A stretch of 64,000 nucleotides of DNA from Polaromonas jejuensis NBRC 106434 (GTDB taxonomy: Bacteria > Pseudomonadota > Gammaproteobacteria > Burkholderiales > Burkholderiaceae_C): the NCBI RefSeq assembly GCF_001598235.1, contig NZ_BCYO01000013.1:1-64000 (forward strand), in the 5' to 3' direction. The position numbers and the translations under genes were made by a program. The notes beneath the pieces are model-generated. The model was not told the DNA's origin. It worked only from the letters and a program-made list of their open reading frames with translations, and searched no databases. Shown piece by piece: positions 34,632-44,962 of the stretch; the first letter of the stretch is position 1, and each line of letters opens with the position of its first letter.

Positions 34632-37538
34632 TCAGGCCTGGTTCAGGCGCGCCAGCTGGTCGCGGATCTTCTCCAGCGTGGCCGTGAAGTCGACCAGGCG
34701 CTTGCGTTCCTGCTCCAGCACGGCGGGCGGCACCTTGGCCACAAAGGCTTCGTTGGCCAGCTTGGCATTGACCTTGACCAGCTCGCCTTCCAGGCGCGTG
34801 GCCTCCTTGCCCAGGCGCGCTTTTTCGGCGGCCACATCGATCTCCATGTGCAGGCAGACGCGGGCCTCGCCGACCACGGCCACGGGCGCGGCCTGCGCTG
34901 CGGCTGCCCAGGCGGCCTCGTCATTGAACACCTTGACTTCGCTGAGCTTGGCCAGTGCCTTGAGCACAGGGGCCACGCCCGTCATGAAGGCGCTGTCGCC
35001 AACCACAAACAGCGGCAGCCGCGTGGCCGGGGACACCTTCATTTCACCGCGCAGATTGCGGCAGGCATCCACCAGCGTCTTGAGCTTGGCCACATGCGCT
35101 TCGGCTTGCGGGTCGATCTTTTCGGGCTGGCTTTGCGGATACGGCGCGATGCCGATGAACTTGCCCGACTTGCCGGCAACCGGTGCCACTTTTTGCCAGA
35201 GCTCTTCGGTGATAAAGGGAATCAGCGGGTGCGCCAGGCGCAGCATGGCTTCCAACGTGCGGATCAGCGTGCGGCGCGTGGCGCGCTGTTGCGCATCGGT
35301 CCCCAGCTGGATTTGCACCTTGGCGATTTCCAGGTACCAGTCGCAGAACTCGTCCCAGACGAACTGGTAAATGCTGCCGGCCACATTGTCCAGGCGGTAG
35401 TCGGCAAAGCCCTTGGCCACGTCGGCTTCCACGCGCTGCAGGGTCGATGAAATCCAGCGGTCGGCCTGCGAGAAGTTCAGGTAGTTTTCAAATTCGCCGC
35501 CGGGCGCGCATTGCTCCTTGCTGTGCTCGGCGAGGCCGCAGTCCTGGCCTTCGCAGTTCATCAGGGTGAAGCGCGTGGCGTTCCACAGCTTGTTGCAGAA
35601 GTTGCGGTAGCCTTCGCAGCGCTTGCTGTCGAAGTTGATGCTGCGGCCCAGGCTGGCCAGCGAGGCAAAGGTAAAACGCAGCGCGTCGGCGCCATAGCCG
35701 GGGATGCCGGCCGGGAATTCTTTTTCGGTGTTCTTGCGCACCTGCGGCGCGGTTTCGGGCTTGCGCAGGCCTTGCGAGCGCTTGTCCAGCAGCGGGGCGA
35801 GTTCGATGCCGTCAATCAGATCCACAGGGTCCAGTACATTGCCCTCGGACTTGCTCATCTTCTTGCCGTGGGCGTCCTTCACCAGGCCGTGGATGTAGAC
35901 GTGGTGGAAGGGCACCTGGCCGGTGAAGTGCGTGGTCATCATGATCATGCGGGCGACCCAGAAGAAGATGATGTCGTAGCCGGTGACCAGCACGCTGGAG
36001 GGCAGGAACAGGTCCAGCTCCCTGGTTTTCTCTGGCCAGCCCAGGGACGAGAAGGGCACCAGCGCCGAGGAGTACCAGGTGTCCAGCACGTCTTCGTCGC
36101 GGCGCAGGGTTTTGCCGGGCGCCTGGGCCTGGGCGGCGGCCTCGTCGGTGGCCACATAGACCTGGCCGTCTTCGTCGTACCAGGCCGGAATCTGGTGGCC
36201 CCACCAGAGCTGGCGCGAGATGCACCAGTCCTGGATGTTGCCCATCCACTGGTTGTAGGTGTTGACCCACTGCTCGGGCACGAACTTGACGGCGCCGCTC
36301 TCGACCGCGTCGATGGCTTTTTGCGCAATGGACTTGCCGGTCGGGTCCTGCTCGCTGACCTTGCTCATGGCGACAAACCACTGGTCGGTCAGCATGGGCT
36401 CGATGATTTGGCCGGTGCGCGCGCAGCGCGGCACCATGAGCTTGTGTTTCTTCACTTCCACCAGAAAGCCCTGCTCCTGCAGATCGGCCACCACCGACTT
36501 GCGGGCATCGAAGCGGTTCAGGCCGCGGTACTGCTCGGGCGCGTTGTCGTTGATCGCGGCATCCAGCGTCAGCACGCCGATGATGGGCAGATTGTGGCGC
36601 TGGCCCACGGCATAGTCGTTGGTGTCGTGCGCGGGCGTGACCTTGACCACGCCGGTGCCGAACGCCTTGTCCACATAGTCGTCGGCAATGATGGGGATGT
36701 TGCGGTCACACAGCGGCAGCACGACTTCCTTGCCGATCAGGTGCTGGTAGCGTTCGTCCTCGGGGTGCACCATCACGGCCACGTCGCCCAGCATGGTTTC
36801 GGGGCGGGTGGTGGCCACGGTCAGGGAGCCCGAGCCGTCGGCCAGCGGGTAGCGGATATGCCAGAGGAAGCCGTCTTCCTCTTCGCTCTCGACCTCCAGG
36901 TCGCTCACGGCGGACTTGAGGATGGGGTCCCAGTTGACCAGGCGCTTGCCGCGGTAAATCAGGCCCTGTTCATAGAGCTGCACAAAGGTGGCGGTGACGA
37001 CCTTGGACATCTTCGGGTCCATGGTGAAGTACTCGTGCTTCCACGACACCGAGTCGCCCATGCGGCGCATCTGGCGCGTGATGGTGGAGCCGGACTCTTG
37101 CTTCCATTCCCATATCTTGGCGACGAAATTCTTGCGGCCCAGGTCATGGCGGCTTTTGCCTTCGCCCTGCAGCTTGCGTTCCACCACGATTTGCGTGGCA
37201 ATGCCGGCGTGGTCGGTGCCGGGCACCCACAGCGTGTTGTCGCCCTTCATGCGGTGGTAGCGCGTCAGCGCGTCCATGATGGTCTGGTTGAAGGCATGGC
37301 CCATGTGCAGCGTGCCGGTCACGTTCGGCGGCGGCAGCTGGATGGCGAACGACTCCTTGCTGGCATCCAGCGTGGGCTCGTACTGGCCGCTTTGCTCCCA
37401 GGTGGGGCCCCAGTGCTTCTCGATGGCGGCCGGCTCGAACGACTTGGCCAGGCTGTCCAATCCCGGTGTGGGCGGTGACACCCTGGCGGTGCCAGCGGCG
37501 GCGGAAGGGGCGGGGGTAGGGATGGCGGCTTCAGTCAT
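34632..37538 (-). CDS. valS: Valyl-tRNA synthetase
   Basis: A 968-residue class I synthetase. HIGH motif in [22 protein letters not shown] in [13 protein letters not shown], editing domain between them, anticodon-binding domain and C-terminal coiled coil ([22 protein letters not shown]). The N-terminus has a ~30-residue Ala/Pro-rich extension before the family start. Confidence 0.97.
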   Translation of the reverse strand: MTEAAIPTPAPSAAAGTARVSPPTPGLDSLAKSFEPAAIEKHWGPTWEQSGQYEPTLDASKESFAIQLPPPNVTGTLHMGHAFNQTIMDALTRYHRMKGDNTLWVPGTDHAGIATQIVVERKLQGEGKSRHDLGRKNFVAKIWEWKQESGSTITRQMRRMGDSVSWKHEYFTMDPKMSKVVTATFVQLYEQGLIYRGKRLVNWDPILKSAVSDLEVESEEEDGFLWHIRYPLADGSGSLTVATTRPETMLGDVAVMVHPEDERYQHLIGKEVVLPLCDRNIPIIADDYVDKAFGTGVVKVTPAHDTNDYAVGQRHNLPIIGVLTLDAAINDNAPEQYRGLNRFDARKSVVADLQEQGFLVEVKKHKLMVPRCARTGQIIEPMLTDQWFVAMSKVSEQDPTGKSIAQKAIDAVESGAVKFVPEQWVNTYNQWMGNIQDWCISRQLWWGHQIPAWYDEDGQVYVATDEAAAQAQAPGKTLRRDEDVLDTWYSSALVPFSSLGWPEKTRELDLFLPSSVLVTGYDIIFFWVARMIMMTTHFTGQVPFHHVYIHGLVKDAHGKKMSKSEGNVLDPVDLIDGIELAPLLDKRSQGLRKPETAPQVRKNTEKEFPAGIPGYGADALRFTFASLASLGRSINFDSKRCEGYRNFCNKLWNATRFTLMNCEGQDCGLAEHSKEQCAPGGEFENYLNFSQADRWISSTLQRVEADVAKGFADYRLDNVAGSIYQFVWDEFCDWYLEIAKVQIQLGTDAQQRATRRTLIRTLEAMLRLAHPLIPFITEELWQKVAPVAGKSGKFIGIAPYPQSQPEKIDPQAEAHVAKLKTLVDACRNLRGEMKVSPATRLPLFVVGDSAFMTGVAPVLKALAKLSEVKVFNDEAAWAAAAQAAPVAVVGEARVCLHMEIDVAAEKARLGKEATRLEGELVKVNAKLANEAFVAKVPPAVLEQERKRLVDFTATLEKIRDQLARLNQA

Positions 37539-38171
37539 GGGGCAATGAAAAGCGGCATCGCAGGGATGCCGCCTTGGGTTGGATGGAACTGTGCTGATTT
37601 TATTCGACGCGCCATTCCTTGCCGGGGAGGGCGGCCACTCCTGCCAGCCCGGGCCTCGCCTTGGGCCGGGGCACGGCCAAGCGTCAGGCCGCGGCGCTGC
37701 CGGCGGCCATGGCTGCAGCCGGTTTTAATGAATGGTTTAGCCTTGTAGCCATTTCTGTATATGCGCAGTCCGCTATTGAATAGATAGCGAACCCAAGTCC
37801 CCGGTGCCCCGCAGCGGGCCAGACCGGCGGGGCTGGGGCAAGGTCAGCGCCAAATCCAGGGCCCTGTGGCGGCCGGCATCCAGTTGAGAATGATTGTTAA
37901 TTGCCGTCCCCGCATAGCTTGTGGCAATTCTGCGCATTGATTCCGGCAACTGGACGCGTTGCGCCAACAGCGCTATGGTGATGCTGTCTTCGACCACCTT
38001 GCTCGAGGCTCCTGGTACGCCAACCCGAAAATATCGAAACATGAAAGCGCGTTTTCACACCCATGGCCGCGTTGCAAGCCTTGGGCGGGAATCCATCACT
38101 TTCATGGTGTTCCGCTACTTCCGGCTTGCAGTACCGGCGATTTAGCTCATCAACCTGTTAAGGAGATTTCC
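37539..38171. other. 633-bp intergenic region between valS and rubrerythrin
   Basis: No convincing gene. It holds a minus-oriented short repeat (37757-37788: GCTATTGAATAGATAGC with TGCGCA on its far side). It also holds an imperfect inverted repeat (38013-38047 with 38098-38142, ~35-bp arms such as GGTACGCCAACCCGAAAATA against GGTACTGCAAGCCGGAAGTA) directly ahead of the rubrerythrin gene, and a strong AAGGAG at 38159. Confidence 0.6.
37757..37788 (-). repeat. Short palindromic repeat copy (minus orientation)
   Basis: On the minus strand it reads GCTATCTATTCAATAGC, then GGACTGCGCATA, the consensus core plus start of the right arm. Confidence 0.7.
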
Positions 38172-38594
38172 ATGGCTGCTCTCAAAGGCTCCAGGACGGA
38201 AGAGAACCTGAAAGCCGCATTTGCCGGCGAATCACAGGCCAACCGCCGCTATTTGTATTTCGCCAACAAGGCTGACGTTGAAGGCCAGAACGATGTGTCA
38301 GCACTGTTCCGCTCGACTGCAGAAGGTGAAACCGGCCACGCGCACGGCCACCTGGAGTGGCTGGAACAGTGCGGCGACCCCGCCACCGGCATGCCCTTCG
38401 GTGCGACCCGCGACAACCTCAAATCTGCCATCGCAGGCGAAACCCACGAGTACACCGACATGTACCCCGGCATGGCCAAAACCGCCCGTGAAGAAGGCCA
38501 CGACGAAGTGGCCGACTGGTTTGAAACCCTGGCCAAGGCGGAGCGATCACACGCGAACCGCTACACCAAGGCTTTGGCTGAGTTGGTGGATTAA
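38172..38594 (+). CDS. Rubrerythrin-family di-iron protein
   Basis: A 140-residue ferritin-like four-helix bundle without the C-terminal rubredoxin domain. Iron-binding ExxH motifs are in EGETGH and KAERSHANR, with further Glu in [11 protein letters not shown] and AGETHEY. Such proteins reduce peroxide. AAGGAG precedes the ATG. It heads a conserved cluster with the Fe-S protein and DUF3501 protein, so electrons may come from the next gene product. Confidence 0.92.
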   Translation: MAALKGSRTEENLKAAFAGESQANRRYLYFANKADVEGQNDVSALFRSTAEGETGHAHGHLEWLEQCGDPATGMPFGATRDNLKSAIAGETHEYTDMYPGMAKTAREEGHDEVADWFETLAKAERSHANRYTKALAELVD

Positions 38595-38698
38595 TGCCTT
38601 GCCCGCTACGCCGCGCACAGGCGTAGCGGCTTGCGAAAGGGCTTCTTGCAAGCCTTTTCGTGAGCCTTTTTGCAAACCCACAACTACAGAGACAAAGC

Positions 38699-40048
38699 AT
38701 GGCCACAGAAGGCAATCTGCAAGCGCCAACCCGTCACCCGATCGACTGGAAAAACCCGGAGTTCTACAACGAGGACGCGACCCTGCATGAGATGGGGCGC
38801 ATCTTCGACATTTGCCATGGCTGCCGGCGCTGCGTGAGCCTGTGCGGGACTTTCCCCACGCTGTTCGACCTGATCGATGAAAGCAAGACCGGCGAGGTTG
38901 ATGGCGTCGACAAAAAAGATTACTGGAAAGTGGTGAACCAGTGCTATATGTGCGACCTCTGCTACATGACCAAATGCCCTTATGTGCCGCCGCATCCGTG
39001 GAACGTGGATTTCCCGCACACCATGCTGCGCGCCAAGGCCATCAAGTTCAAAAAGGGCGGCGTGGGCATGGGCGAACGGTTTTTGGCCTCCACCGATGTG
39101 CATGGCCAGTTCGCCGGCATTCCCATCGTGGTGCAGCTGGCCAATGCGGTCAACAAGACCAAACCGGCGCGCGCCGTGATGGAGAAAGTGCTGGGCGTGG
39201 ACAAAAATGCCTGGCTGCCCGAGCTGGCGACGAGAAAGTTTCGTTCGGGTGCGCTGGAATCGCCGCCGCACCCGGTGAAAGACGGTGCCAAGACACCCGG
39301 CAAGGTGGTGATCTACGCCACCTGCTACATCAACTACAACGAGCCCGGCATAGGCCACGACCTGCTCAAGGTGCTGGACCACAACGAAGTGCCCTACGTG
39401 CTGGTCGAGAAAGAAAAATGCTGCGGCATGCCCAAGCTCGAACTCGGTGACCTGGACTCGGTGGACGCAGCCAGGGAGGCCAATATCCCGGTGCTGGCGA
39501 AGTATGCGAGAGACGGCTACGCCATCCTGAGCGCGGTGCCCAGTTGCACGCTGATGTTCAAGCAGGAGATCCCGCTGATGTATCCGAATGATGCCGAGGT
39601 GCAGCTGGTCAAGGAGCACATGTGGGACCCGTTTGAATACCTGATGGCGCGCAAGCGCGACGGCCTGCTGAAGACCGAATTCAGCACGCCGCTGGGCAAG
39701 ATCAGCTACCAGATCCCTTGCCATGGCCGGGTGCAGAACATCGGCAAGAAGACCGAGGAAATGCTCAAGATGGTGCCCGGCACCAGCGTGCATACGCACG
39801 AGCGCTGCTCGGGCCATGCCGGCACCTTCGGCGTGAAAGTGCCCTATCACCAGCAGGCCATGAAAATCGGCAAGCCGCTGTTCAAGGCCATGGCCAGCCA
39901 CAAGGACGGCGGCCTGCCCGATGTGGTCAGCAGCGATTGCCCGCTGGGCGGCCACCACATTGCCCAGGGCTTTGAAGTCAACCAACTGGGTGCGCCGCCA
40001 CAGCAGCATCCGCTGACCTTGATACGCCGGGCCTACGGCCTGAAATGA
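38699..40048 (+). CDS. (Fe-S)-binding, heterodisulfide-reductase-related protein
   Basis: 449 residues. Two 4Fe-4S ferredoxin sites: CHGCRRCVSLC (~39-49) and CYMCDLCYMTKCP (~82-93). Two C-terminal cysteine-rich (CCG-type) domains follow, with ATCYINYNEPG...KCCGMP (~241) and PCHGRVQ...ERCSGHAGTFG (~370). The layout is like GlpC/HdrB-D electron carriers. No membrane anchor is seen, so cytoplasmic. Start 38699 (MATEGNLQAP). Likely partner of the rubrerythrin upstream and of the overlapping DUF3501 gene. Confidence 0.88.
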   Translation: MATEGNLQAPTRHPIDWKNPEFYNEDATLHEMGRIFDICHGCRRCVSLCGTFPTLFDLIDESKTGEVDGVDKKDYWKVVNQCYMCDLCYMTKCPYVPPHPWNVDFPHTMLRAKAIKFKKGGVGMGERFLASTDVHGQFAGIPIVVQLANAVNKTKPARAVMEKVLGVDKNAWLPELATRKFRSGALESPPHPVKDGAKTPGKVVIYATCYINYNEPGIGHDLLKVLDHNEVPYVLVEKEKCCGMPKLELGDLDSVDAAREANIPVLAKYARDGYAILSAVPSCTLMFKQEIPLMYPNDAEVQLVKEHMWDPFEYLMARKRDGLLKTEFSTPLGKISYQIPCHGRVQNIGKKTEEMLKMVPGTSVHTHERCSGHAGTFGVKVPYHQQAMKIGKPLFKAMASHKDGGLPDVVSSDCPLGGHHIAQGFEVNQLGAPPQQHPLTLIRRAYGLK

Positions 40049-40662
40049 ACCCGCACGGGATGCAACAAGCCATGAAAATCACCGGAAAAATTACCGCCGA
40101 CAGCCTGATGACGCTGGAGGCCTACAGCAAATACCGCAAGGAGAACAAGCTCGCCATCATGGCGCACCGCCAGCTGCGCAGCGTGCATCTGGGCGAGCAC
40201 ATCAACCTGCAGTTTGAGAGCGAGACCAGCATTCGCTACCAGATCCAGGAAATGCTGCGTCTCGAAAAAATCTTTGAGGCAGAGGGCATAGCGCAGGAAA
40301 TCGAGGCCTATGCGCCGCTGGTGCCCGACGGCAGCAACTGGAAGGCCACCCTGCTGCTGGAGTACCCCGACGTCAACGAGCGCAAGCGTGAGCTGGCGCG
40401 CCTGATCGGGGTCGAAGACCGGGTGTTTGTGGAGGTCGAAGGCCACGCCCGCGTCTACGCGATTGCCGACGAAGACCTGGACCGCGAGAACGACGAGAAA
40501 ACCTCGGCCGTGCACTTTGTGCGCTTTGAGCTCGACCCGGCCATGTGCGCGGCAGTCCGGGCCGGCGCCAACGTCAAGCTGGGCTGCGACCATGCCCACT
40601 ATCCCGCGCATGTGATGATTCCGGCGGAAACGCTGGCCTCACTGGCCGGCGATCTGCGCTGA
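40045..40662 (+). CDS. DUF3501 family protein
   Basis: 205 residues. Overlaps the Fe-S gene by ATGA, so it is translationally coupled; a second Met at 40069 (MKITGKITADSLMTLEAY) is nearer the family start. Contains RYQIQEMLRLEKIFE and FVRFELDPAMCAAVRAGA, typical of DUF3501. Function unknown; the family is found next to rubrerythrin and HdrD-like Fe-S proteins. Confidence 0.88.
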   Translation: MNPHGMQQAMKITGKITADSLMTLEAYSKYRKENKLAIMAHRQLRSVHLGEHINLQFESETSIRYQIQEMLRLEKIFEAEGIAQEIEAYAPLVPDGSNWKATLLLEYPDVNERKRELARLIGVEDRVFVEVEGHARVYAIADEDLDRENDEKTSAVHFVRFELDPAMCAAVRAGANVKLGCDHAHYPAHVMIPAETLASLAGDLR

Positions 40663-40759
40663 TCCGGGCGTTTCCCAGGGTTTGCCGGCGGTGGGCTGGG
40701 CGCCGGGTGCGCCGCTGACGTAAAGTCAGGCCTTTGCTTTACCTCGACCACTCGACCTC

Positions 40760-41536
40760 ATGCTGTTTTTACTCTCGCCCGCCAAAGCGCTGGACTACGA
40801 CACCCCGCCGCACATTGACACGCACACCCAGCCGCTCTTCGCGCGCCAGTCCGCCGCCCTGATCGAGGTGCTCAAAACGAAGACGCCGCAGCAAATCAGC
40901 ACTTTGATGAAGCTGTCGGATGCGCTGTCCGGCCTGAACGTGGCGCGCTACCAGGCCTGGTCGCCCAGATTCAGCGCCAAAAACTCCAGGCAGGCGGTGT
41001 TGGCCTTCAATGGCGACGTGTATGGCGGGCTGGACGCCAGGACCCTGAGCGATCAGCAACTGGCCTGGGCGCAAGACCATGTGTGCATTTTGAGCGGGCT
41101 TTACGGCGTGCTGCGCCCGCTCGACCGGATGCAGCCTTACCGGCTTGAAATGGGCACCTCGCTGGCCACCGAGCATGGCAAAAACCTCTACCAGTTCTGG
41201 GGTTCGCAAATTTCTGACTACCTCAATGAACGTGCCGCGGCCGGCACCTCGCCGGTGGTCGTCAACCTGGCCAGCGAAGAGTATTTCAGGGCGGTGGACC
41301 GCAAGGCGCTGAAACCCCGCGTGGTGAGCTGCGTGTTTGAAGAGTTCAAGGGCGGCAAGTACAAGATCATCAGCTTCAATGCCAAGCGCGCGCGCGGCCT
41401 GATGGTGCGCTACGCGATTGAAAAGAAACTGGTCACGGTCAAAAAACTGGAGGGCTTCGACGCCGAAGGCTACCGCTTTGAGCCTTCGGTGTCCGAGCCG
41501 GACCGCCTGGTGTTCCGGCGCAAGCAGGGCGCCTGA
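40760..41536 (+). CDS. yaaA: Peroxide-stress protein YaaA (DUF328)
   Basis: 258 residues. Family start MLFLLSPAKALDY, then YQAWSPRF, FNGDVYGGLDARTL, LSGLYGVLRPLD and FNAKRARGLMVRYAI. In E. coli YaaA lowers free intracellular iron during peroxide stress and binds DNA. Its position beside the rubrerythrin cluster fits an oxidative-stress neighbourhood. Confidence 0.94.
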   Translation: MLFLLSPAKALDYDTPPHIDTHTQPLFARQSAALIEVLKTKTPQQISTLMKLSDALSGLNVARYQAWSPRFSAKNSRQAVLAFNGDVYGGLDARTLSDQQLAWAQDHVCILSGLYGVLRPLDRMQPYRLEMGTSLATEHGKNLYQFWGSQISDYLNERAAAGTSPVVVNLASEEYFRAVDRKALKPRVVSCVFEEFKGGKYKIISFNAKRARGLMVRYAIEKKLVTVKKLEGFDAEGYRFEPSVSEPDRLVFRRKQGA

Positions 41537-41559
41537 GGCCATTGAACCCAAGGCCGCGT

Positions 41560-42429
41560 ATGAAGCAGCAGGGCGCCGTCCAGCCTGTCACCCGCGAGTT
41601 GCGGGCCTGGATTGCCGCCCAGACTGCGCTGGGTCACCCGAGGGCGGCGATCTGCCAGGCGCTGCTGGATGCCGGCTGGCAGCACGCCGCCGCCAGCCGG
41701 GCGCTGCGGCTCACGCCCGAAGCCATGTCTTCGCTGGTGGTGCCCGTTGATACGCCTGCCGTGCCGCCTGTGCTGGCCGTGCCGTCCGTGGCGCCGGCGG
41801 ATTCCGGCGTGCTGGTGGATGCCGGCGACAAGTGGGTAGAGGTGCTCCAGCGCCTGGAACATCCCGGCCTCGTGGTGTTGGGCCATTTGCTGAGCGCCGG
41901 CGAATGCGAAGCGCTGGTGGAAGCGGCCAGGCCGCGGCTGTCGCGCTCGTTGACCGTGGACACCCAGACCGGCGGCGAAGAGCGCAACCGCGACCGCACC
42001 AGCCAGGGCATGTTTTTCACGCGCGGCGAAAACGCCGTGGTCCGGCGCGTGGAGGCGCGCATTGCCAGGCTGCTGAACTGGCCCGTGCAGAAGGGCGAAG
42101 GCCTGCAGGTGCTGCGCTACCGCGAGGGCGCGCAGTACAAGCCACATTACGATTACTTTGACCCGGCCGAGCCGGGAACAGCCAACCTGCTGCAGCGCGG
42201 CGGGCAGCGCGTGGCCACCCTGGTCATGTACCTGCAGGAGCCCCAGGAGGGGGGCGCCACCGTGTTTCCGGACATTGGCCTGCAGGTTGCGCCCCGGCGC
42301 GGCCACGCGGTTTTCTTCAGCTACGGCTGCGCCCACCCTTGCAGCCTCACGCTGCACGGCGGCGACCCCGTGACGGTTGGCGAGAAGTGGATTGCCACCA
42401 AATGGCTGCGGGAGCGGGAGTTCGTGTAA
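41560..42429 (+). CDS. 2-oxoglutarate/Fe(II) oxygenase (prolyl-4-hydroxylase-like)
   Basis: 289 residues. An N-terminal ~85-residue helical part precedes the P4Hc domain. Iron ligands H-x-D in YKPHYDYFD and distal H in SLTLHGGDPV; the 2OG-binding Lys/Arg lies in GEKWIATKW. ERNRDRTSQGMFF is family-like. Probably hydroxylates a protein or small molecule; the target is unknown. ATG 41560 chosen; TTG at 41542 is possible. Confidence 0.87.
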   Translation: MKQQGAVQPVTRELRAWIAAQTALGHPRAAICQALLDAGWQHAAASRALRLTPEAMSSLVVPVDTPAVPPVLAVPSVAPADSGVLVDAGDKWVEVLQRLEHPGLVVLGHLLSAGECEALVEAARPRLSRSLTVDTQTGGEERNRDRTSQGMFFTRGENAVVRRVEARIARLLNWPVQKGEGLQVLRYREGAQYKPHYDYFDPAEPGTANLLQRGGQRVATLVMYLQEPQEGGATVFPDIGLQVAPRRGHAVFFSYGCAHPCSLTLHGGDPVTVGEKWIATKWLREREFV

Positions 42430-42559
42430 CACGCCCGTCCAGGCTCACTTCGTGTAGCCTGTTCCCCCCTCAAGGGGGCGGCGCCTGCGGCCTGGCAGAG
42501 CCAGTTCCGCGGCCCCTGCTGGTGGGAGTTGCATCGCGGCGCGGGGACCATAATCCACT
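42430..42559. other. GC-rich hairpin intergenic segment
   Basis: Contains CCCCCCTCAAGGGGGCG (a tight stem) followed by a Cys/Gly-coding-like GC-rich run. It resembles a segment I recall between Comamonadaceae genes, but only one copy is in this window. CATAAT ten bases before the hydrolase ATG is a possible -10. Confidence 0.4.
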
Positions 42560-43468
42560 ATGAAAATCAAAGCCAACAACATCGACATCGAGATTGAAGA
42601 CACCCACCCGGGCGATGCCATGGGCCGGCCCGTGGTGCTGCTCATCATGGGGCTGGGCATGCAGCTGATTGCCTGGCCACCCGCCATGGTGCAGGCGCTG
42701 GTGGATGCCGGCTTTCGCGTCGTGCGTTTTGACAACCGCGACATTGGCCTGAGCCAGCATTTCGACCACCTGGGCACGCGCAACCTGCTGTGGGAAGGCT
42801 TCAAATTCCGCATCGGCCTGCGCATCAAGCCGCCCTACAGCCTGCAGGACATGGCCCGCGATGCGCTGGGCGTGCTCGACGCGCTGCAGATCGGCCAGGC
42901 GCATGCCGTGGGCGTGAGCATGGGCGGCATGGTGGCGCAGCGGCTGGCCCTGCTGGCGCCGGCGCGCGTGCTGAGCCTGTCCAGCATCATGAGTTCCAGC
43001 GGGGCGCGGGGCCTGCCCGAGGCCCAGCCCGCGTTGACGCGCGCGCTGCTCAGCCGCCCGGCGGGCAAGGGCAGGCAGGCCGCCATCGAGCATTCGGTAA
43101 AGCTCTTCAAGGCCATAGGCAGCCCCCGTTTCCCGATGGACGACGCCATGCTGCGCGAGCGCGTGACGGCCGCCACCGAGCGCAGCTTTCACCCGCAGGG
43201 TATCCTCAGGCAGATGGTGGCGACCGTGGCCGACGGCGCGCGCGCCGCGGCGCTGGCCGGCATCACGGTGCCCACGCTGGTGGTGCACGGCAAGGCCGAC
43301 CCCCTGGTGCCGTTTGCCTGCGGCGAGGACACCGCCCGCCGCATTCCCGGCGCCAGGCTGGCCGGCATTGAAGGCATGGGCCATGACCTGCCACCCGGCG
43401 TGGTGGAGCGGCTGCTGGCGCTATTGATTCCGCACTTCCAGGCCGCAAGTGCAAGCCAGAGAAAGTGA
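42560..43468 (+). CDS. Alpha/beta hydrolase
   Basis: 302 residues. Oxyanion segment LIMGLGMQLIAWP, nucleophile elbow GVSMGGMVAQ (Ser), acid in GKADPLVP and His in EGMGHDLPP complete the triad. Resembles the TAP/aclacinomycin-methylesterase-like group. Substrate unknown. It ends 6 bp before queF, so the two are probably one unit. Confidence 0.88.
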   Translation: MKIKANNIDIEIEDTHPGDAMGRPVVLLIMGLGMQLIAWPPAMVQALVDAGFRVVRFDNRDIGLSQHFDHLGTRNLLWEGFKFRIGLRIKPPYSLQDMARDALGVLDALQIGQAHAVGVSMGGMVAQRLALLAPARVLSLSSIMSSSGARGLPEAQPALTRALLSRPAGKGRQAAIEHSVKLFKAIGSPRFPMDDAMLRERVTAATERSFHPQGILRQMVATVADGARAAALAGITVPTLVVHGKADPLVPFACGEDTARRIPGARLAGIEGMGHDLPPGVVERLLALLIPHFQAASASQRK

Positions 43469-43474
43469 ATTCAC

Positions 43475-44320
43475 ATGACCATCCCTGAACATTCCCAGCT
43501 CGGCAAGGCCTCGGCCTATGCCGACCAGTACGATGCCTCGCTGCTGTTCCCGATTCCGCGGGCCGGCAAGCGCGCCGAAATCGGCGTGACCGGCGCGCCG
43601 CCATTTCTCGGCGCCGACCTGTGGACGGCATTTGAGCTGAGCTGGCTCAACCGGCGCGGCAAGCCGCAGGTGGCGCTGGCGCATTTCACCGTGCCCTGCG
43701 AAACCCCCAACATCATCGAGAGCAAGTCTTTCAAGCTCTACCTGAACAGTTTCAACAACACGCTTTTCACGGATGCCGCCGAAGTGCAGGCGCGGCTCAG
43801 GGCCGACATCGGCGAAGCCGCCTGGCGCGGCGCGCCGCAGGCGGCGTCGGTCGGCGTGAAACTGCTGCTGCCCGAGATGTTTGACCGCGAGCCGGTGCAC
43901 GAGCTCGATGGCCTGAGCCTGGACCGCCTCGACGTGGAATGCACGCACTACACGCCCGCGCCCGAGCTGCTGACGGCCGCCTTTGACGAGCAGCCGGTGA
44001 GCGAGGTGCTGACCAGCAACCTGCTCAAAAGCAATTGCCTGGTGACGGGCCAGCCCGACTGGGGCAGCGTGCAGATCAGCTATTCAGGCCCGCAAATCAA
44101 CCAGGAAGGGCTGCTGCAATACCTGGTGAGCTTTCGCAAGCACAACGAGTTTCATGAGCAGTGCGTGGAGCGCATCTTCATGGACGTGTGGGCGCGCTGC
44201 AAGCCGGCCAAGCTGGCGGTGTATGCGCGCTACACGCGCCGCGGCGGTCTGGACATCAACCCGTTTCGCACCAGCCATCCGCTGGCACTGCCGGCGAACA
44301 TTCGTACTGCGCGGCAGTGA
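43475..44320 (+). CDS. queF: NADPH-dependent 7-cyano-7-deazaguanine reductase
   Basis: 281 residues, the long (E. coli-type) QueF that reduces preQ0 to preQ1 for queuosine in tRNA. Catalytic Cys in [15 protein letters not shown], Glu in [16 protein letters not shown], and the N-terminal [12 protein letters not shown] half-motif of the duplicated T-fold. Confidence 0.95.
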   Translation: MTIPEHSQLGKASAYADQYDASLLFPIPRAGKRAEIGVTGAPPFLGADLWTAFELSWLNRRGKPQVALAHFTVPCETPNIIESKSFKLYLNSFNNTLFTDAAEVQARLRADIGEAAWRGAPQAASVGVKLLLPEMFDREPVHELDGLSLDRLDVECTHYTPAPELLTAAFDEQPVSEVLTSNLLKSNCLVTGQPDWGSVQISYSGPQINQEGLLQYLVSFRKHNEFHEQCVERIFMDVWARCKPAKLAVYARYTRRGGLDINPFRTSHPLALPANIRTARQ

Positions 44321-44388
44321 CACAAGCGAGGTTTGCTTGCTGAATCAGTGCTCCTTTTGGACGGCGCTCAGTTGGCGACTGTGGATTT

Positions 44389-44434
44389 GCTATCAAAAAA
44401 ATAGCTTCCTGCGCCCGTAGTGCGTGGGCTAAAG
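44389..44434 (+). repeat. Short palindromic repeat copy (GCTATCAA family)
   Basis: A near-consensus copy: GCTATCAAAAAAATAGC, TTCCTGCGCCCGTA, TGGGCTAAAGG. It carries the stop codon (44429-44431, minus strand) of the gene remnant next to it. Confidence 0.85.
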
Positions 44435-44585
44435 GCCGATTTCCTTGAAGGATTTCAGCGGGAGAAGCGCCGCGAAATCGCCCGCACGCTTTTCCTTCAG
44501 GGCCGTCACGGATTCGCGCACATGCTGCTCGCGCCAGGCGGCGCTTTGCAGCCAGCCCATGTCGCTGGGCCGGCATGGGCGTTCA
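44429..44585 (-). pseudogene. C-terminal remnant of an unidentified gene
   Basis: An open frame on the minus strand reads DMGWLQSAAWREQHVRESV, then TALKEKRAGDFAALLPLKSF and EIGL before TAG. Codon use looks coding, but no start or upstream part is present; it is cut off near 44585 by the small membrane-protein gene. The stop lies in the short repeat. Family not recognised. Confidence 0.5.
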
Positions 44586-44600
44586 TCCCCGCACTCTCAG

Positions 44601-44903
44601 TCAGCTCAGCAGGTCCAGCCAGTCACACCTGAGACGCTGGGCCTCATGCGCGCGCGCGCGCCAGGACACATAGAGCCGGGGCGTCAGCACGCCCAGCAGG
44701 CACAGCGGATACGCCCAGGGCGCTTCAAAGGCAAAGGCCGGCAGCCAGCCTATCCAGCCCATGACCCATACGGTGAGCACGCATTCCCAGACATGGAACT
44801 CCACCGGCTGCGTACGCTCATGGGACTCGTGCCATTTTTTGAGGCGATGCAGCTGTGCCAGGGTGAGGGGATCCCACGCATGAGGTCTGAGAGGGTGTGC
44901 CAT
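44601..44903 (-). CDS. Small membrane protein, 100 residues
   Basis: Begins MAHPLRPHAWDPLTLAQLHR. Two hydrophobic segments follow (VWECVLTVWVMGWIGWLPAF and WAYPLCLLGVLTPRLYV) with a basic end. GGAGG before the ATG and a near-consensus sigma-70 promoter make it a solid gene. No family recognised with certainty. Confidence 0.75.
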   Translation of the reverse strand: MAHPLRPHAWDPLTLAQLHRLKKWHESHERTQPVEFHVWECVLTVWVMGWIGWLPAFAFEAPWAYPLCLLGVLTPRLYVSWRARAHEAQRLRCDWLDLLS

Positions 44904-44926
44904 GAAAACCTCCGTACAGAGGATTC

Positions 44927-44955
44927 AATGTAAGTTTCATGAAAGCTTATGTCAA
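44927..44955 (-). promoter_or_regulatory. Sigma-70 promoter of the small membrane-protein gene
   Basis: On the minus strand: TTGACA (44950-44955), exactly 17 bp, TACATT (44927-44932). It starts 24 bp before the ATG. Confidence 0.85.
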
Positions 44956-44962
44956 TATCCCC

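Noticed and set aside
38660..38699. Upstream start for the Fe-S protein (MSLFANPQLQ)
   Set aside because: The added residues are not family-like, and a purine-rich ribosome site fits ATG 38699.
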